Assembly (NCBI GenBank): GCA_030066975.1
Contig: JASJAO010000014.1
Location: 1 to 64,000, forward strand
DNA: 64,000 bases
DNA from: Henriciella sp.
GTDB lineage: Bacteria > Pseudomonadota > Alphaproteobacteria > Caulobacterales > Hyphomonadaceae
Direction of reading: 5' to 3'
In this document: one piece after another, positions 61,796 through 64,000 of the stretch
Layout of the letters: each line of letters begins with the position of its first letter
How positions within the stretch are numbered: position 1 is the first letter of the stretch
Notes under the pieces: model-generated
Told to the model about the DNA's origin: nothing
What the model saw: only the letters and a program-made list of their open reading frames with translations
Database searches by the model: none
Made by a program: the position numbers and the translations under genes

Positions 61796-62641
61796 ATGCC
61801 TGAACTGCCCGAAGTTGAAACCGTCCGTCGCGGTCTGTCACCTGTCATGGAAGGGCGTGTGATAGAGCGGCTCGAGGTCAATCGTCCTGACCTCCGCTTC
61901 CCGTTCCCGGATCGTTTCAGAGAGCGCGTTGAAGGCACGACCATCACGCGCATGGGTCGGCGTGCAAAGTTCCTGGTCACCGAACTGTCCAGCGGCGAAG
62001 CGCTGATCATGCATCTTGGTATGTCGGGCCGGTTTACGGTCAATAATGCTCCTACAGCAGACTTCCACCATGATCCCGGCACCAATCCCGCTCACGATCA
62101 TGTCGTCTTTCATATGGAGGGCGGCGCGACTGTCACCTACAATGATCCACGCCGGTTTGGCTTCATGGAGCTGTGGCCCATGGACGATATCGAGACCTAT
62201 CCGCGGGTGAAGGATCTCGGACCTGAACCGCTGTCTAATCACTTCAATGCTGCCTATCTCGACCAGGTCTTTGCAGGCAAAGCCGCCCCAATCAAAGCCG
62301 CGCTTCTGGATCAGAGCGTGATCGCCGGTCTTGGCAACATTTATGTCTGTGAGGCGCTGTTTCGCTCTGGCATCAGCCCGCGCCGAAAAGCCGCTTCTGT
62401 GACAGGGGTCCGTAACACGCGCCTAGCGCCCGCCATCAACGACGTGATCGCGGAAGCCATCGCGGCGGGCGGCTCCAGCATCTCTGACTTCGCCAGCACC
62501 AGCGGAGAGCTTGGCTACTTCCAGAAACAGTTCAGCGTATATGATCGGGAAGGCGAGCTTTGCGAAGTCTGTTCCACGCCTATCAAACGTATCGTCCAAT
62601 CAGGCCGCTCGACCTTCTTCTGCAGCAGTTGTCAGCGCTAG
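61796..62641 (+). CDS. mutM: formamidopyrimidine-DNA glycosylase
   Basis: A 281-residue DNA repair enzyme (Fpg). The catalytic N-terminal Pro-Glu (MPELPEVETVRRGL), the helix-two-turns-helix AKPxxLDQSVIAGLGNIYVCEALFRSGI equivalent, and the C-terminal zinc finger GELCEVCSTPIKRIVQSGRSTFFCSSCQ (CxxC...CxxC) are all present. It removes 8-oxoguanine and formamidopyrimidines and cleaves the strand by beta/delta elimination. Confidence 0.97.
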   Translation: MPELPEVETVRRGLSPVMEGRVIERLEVNRPDLRFPFPDRFRERVEGTTITRMGRRAKFLVTELSSGEALIMHLGMSGRFTVNNAPTADFHHDPGTNPAHDHVVFHMEGGATVTYNDPRRFGFMELWPMDDIETYPRVKDLGPEPLSNHFNAAYLDQVFAGKAAPIKAALLDQSVIAGLGNIYVCEALFRSGISPRRKAASVTGVRNTRLAPAINDVIAEAIAAGGSSISDFASTSGELGYFQKQFSVYDREGELCEVCSTPIKRIVQSGRSTFFCSSCQR

Positions 62642-62883
62642 TTGCGTGCACAGCGCGGTGCCCGTTTGCGACCTCTTTGAGCCCGCCGCATGGACCTTCT
62701 GGCGCAAATGAGCGGTTCCCGTGTATTCTGGCCCATTCGACTGACGGCCGGAATGAGCGCGATGACAACCAAGGCCCCGATCAAGCCGTATTCAACAGCC
62801 GACGCACCAGATTCATCGCTCCAGTCAGGAACGTCTTCACCCAAGATGGAGGATTGACCGAATAGAAACTCACGCCTGTTCAT
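62638..62883 (-). CDS. Flp-type (type IVb) pilin with atypical C terminus
   Basis: An 81-residue protein with the Flp/Fap pilin helix DESGASAVEYGLIGALVVIALIPAVS; EY marks the +5/+6 Glu-Tyr pair after prepilin-peptidase cleavage. The last 30 residues are Arg/Ala-rich (RRSMRRAQRGRKRAP) and unlike ordinary Flp pilins, which end soon after the helix; the end overlaps mutM by 4 bp. This could be a real extension or a frameshifted tail. Leader region before the helix is longer than usual. Confidence 0.7.
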   Translation of the reverse strand: MNRREFLFGQSSILGEDVPDWSDESGASAVEYGLIGALVVIALIPAVSRMGQNTREPLICARRSMRRAQRGRKRAPRCARN

Positions 62884-62978
62884 CAGAAAGCCTTTCCAAC
62901 AGCCACGATCTCACGGAAAGGTTTCAACAATTCTACTTTTAGTTGATTTATTTTCAACGAATGCGGACAGCCCCTTGT

Positions 62979-63206
62979 TCAGGCGCCGCGTCCGGTGCAG
63001 AAGTCTGTCGCTTCATCGCCCTGAATAGCGTGCTCTACGCACTCATAATTCTTGTCATGCTGCTCGCCGACATGGCTCAGCGCGCCGAGCAAACCGACCA
63101 AGATCAGGCTCGCCACAAGCGTGTATTCGATCGCTGTCGCCCCGCTCGCGTCTTTCGCGGCCCTTGCGCAAATTCTCCATCCGAAAGAAGAAAGTCTGAT
63201 CGCCAT
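62979..63206 (-). CDS. Flp-type (type IVb) pilin
   Basis: A 75-residue protein with a basic leader (MAIRLSSFGWRICARAAK) and the Flp helix DASGATAIEYTLVASLILVGLLGALSHVG, with the Glu-Tyr pair after the processing site. The short polar C terminus with two Cys is normal in length. Type IVb pilins build tad/Flp fimbriae for surface adherence; no tad/cpa genes lie in the window. It lies 95 bp upstream of the other pilin gene on the same strand, so both could be expressed together. Confidence 0.8.
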   Translation of the reverse strand: MAIRLSSFGWRICARAAKDASGATAIEYTLVASLILVGLLGALSHVGEQHDKNYECVEHAIQGDEATDFCTGRGA

Positions 63207-63270
63207 GCTTTCCGGATCAGCAAGAAGCCTGCCAGATCCGGAAAGGTCACGTTTTCTGGCCCATCAAGCG

Positions 63271-64000
63271 TCAGTCATTGCCCCAAAGGCGTGACCACCA
63301 GGACCCTTTTGGCTTTTCGGGCAGATCCACATTGATGGCCGCCGCAGAGTATCCGCCATCGGCCATTTTCTGCTTGATCTCGTTGAGATCCCAGCCTGTC
63401 AGTTTGGCGAGCTGCTTGGCCTCTTCATCCCAGCGTTCCACCAGGCCCTCGGCGTACAGACCAGCTTCCTCGCACTGCCCATAGTCCCCGCGCCAGGGAT
63501 GACGCAGGACATAACGGCCCTGATAGTTTTCGCGATCCCCTGTCACCTGAAAGTTCAGATCCTCTGGAAAGGTCTCGGCATCGTAGCGGACATGCAATCG
63601 GGTTACAAAGGCGTCGACGGGCTGAGGGCCAAATCCCGGACGCATTGGTTGGATGTCCCCCTGTCCACCTTCATCCAGCCACATGACTCCCAGTTCGCGC
63701 AGCTCGGACCGGGACAGCGGGTTTGCCGCACAAGGGTCGCACCAGCTCATATCCCAGGCATATTCCATGAATACAGCCTTGCCGCTCTGCTTCTCGGTCT
63801 GATGCGTGAACATGGCTTTGTAGAATTCGCCGAACTCATCCTTCACATAGATCGGGACATCCATGTTGGAGGGTAGTTTCACGGTTTTGTAATTGGTCGT
63901 CTCAACTCGGCCTTTGCGAGTGATGGCAAACACGAACAGCTCCTGCTTGCCATCTGCGTTGACCGTACCAAGCCGGATCGGAAGCATGAAGTCTTCGTCT
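63271..64000 (-). CDS. DUF2330 protein, C-terminal part (truncated by window edge)
   Basis: At least 242 residues are visible; the frame stays open to 64000, so the N-terminal part lies outside. The visible sequence, with MLPIRLGTVNADGKQELFVFAITRKGRVETTNYKTVKLPSN and VKDEFGEFYKAMF, matches my memory of the DUF2330 family, secreted proteins of several hundred residues with a Cys-rich start. An ATG at 63987 is internal, not the start. The function of the family is not known. Confidence 0.65.
   Translation of the reverse strand, partial: DEDFMLPIRLGTVNADGKQELFVFAITRKGRVETTNYKTVKLPSNMDVPIYVKDEFGEFYKAMFTHQTEKQSGKAVFMEYAWDMSWCDPCAANPLSRSELRELGVMWLDEGGQGDIQPMRPGFGPQPVDAFVTRLHVRYDAETFPEDLNFQVTGDRENYQGRYVLRHPWRGDYGQCEEAGLYAEGLVERWDEEAKQLAKLTGWDLNEIKQKMADGGYSAAAINVDLPEKPKGSWWSRLWGND

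Overview
The window looks like chromosomal DNA of an alphaproteobacterium, most likely of the Hyphomonadaceae/Maricaulaceae group (prosthecate, stalk-budding or marine oligotrophic relatives of Caulobacter). This is inferred from gene order and protein character: ribF-ileS-lspA-DUF3035 lipoprotein-M16 peptidase pair, mreB-mreC-mreD-mrdA-rodA, sucCDAB with a two-lipoyl SucB, a TipF-like degenerate EAL protein, phaC-phaZ, a VTT-domain gene before leuA, and Flp-type pilins. GC is moderately high by eye. No rRNA, tRNA, CRISPR array or prophage was seen. Coding density is high, and most housekeeping genes lie on the minus strand.

Layout. 1-2.4 kb is a repeat-rich accessory edge. It holds hairpin-dense non-coding DNA, a small GIY-YIG nuclease gene bounded by perfect 30-bp inverted repeats that are themselves hairpins, a MerC-like membrane protein, a second hairpin field and a paired REP-like palindrome. 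2.4-9.3 kb carries small conserved and hypothetical genes (LRAT-like, TfoX-like, YghU glutathione transferase, a secreted Cys-rich protein), an unrecognised pair (four-helix coiled-coil membrane protein plus vWA-like protein), a GNAT acetyltransferase and a BCCT transporter. 9.3-19.8 kb is a long minus-strand series: inactive and active M16 peptidases, DUF3035 lipoprotein, lspA, ileS, ribF, MaoC hydratase, HAD hydrolase and TipF-like protein. 19.9-25.6 kb is more accessory: a MarR/nitroreductase operon with a clear operator, a candidate small RNA with promoter and terminator, a 54-codon ORF, a degenerate metallo-beta-lactamase-fold lipoprotein, a GmrSD-like DUF262-DUF1524 restriction protein and another lipoprotein.

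25.6-36.5 kb contains prolyl iminopeptidase, a Na+:neurotransmitter-type symporter, the rod-shape cluster, and leuA preceded by a leucine-rich leader peptide overlapping a large RNA hairpin. 36.6-48.3 kb is rich in lipid and storage functions: SDR, Sel1 protein, lipoprotein, a wax ester synthase/DGAT with a histone-H1-like tail, an esterase, an EamA transporter, a TetR regulator divergent from phaC-phaZ (PHA synthesis and depolymerisation), then a GGDEF-EAL protein. 48.4-55.3 kb is the sucCDAB operon with a candidate promoter and terminator. 55.4-64 kb holds a PhoD-type lipoprotein, a carotenoid oxygenase/DUF2141 pair divergent from a membrane LytTR regulator, an SpoU methyltransferase, a quinone oxidoreductase, mutM, two tandem Flp-type pilin genes and a DUF2330 gene cut by the window edge.

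Most interesting unexplained items: the inverted-repeat-bounded GIY-YIG cassette, the leu leader, the structured RNA near 21.7-21.8 kb, and the membrane/vWA gene pair at 4.6-7.0 kb. All functional statements are by reading motifs and family resemblance; no search was run.
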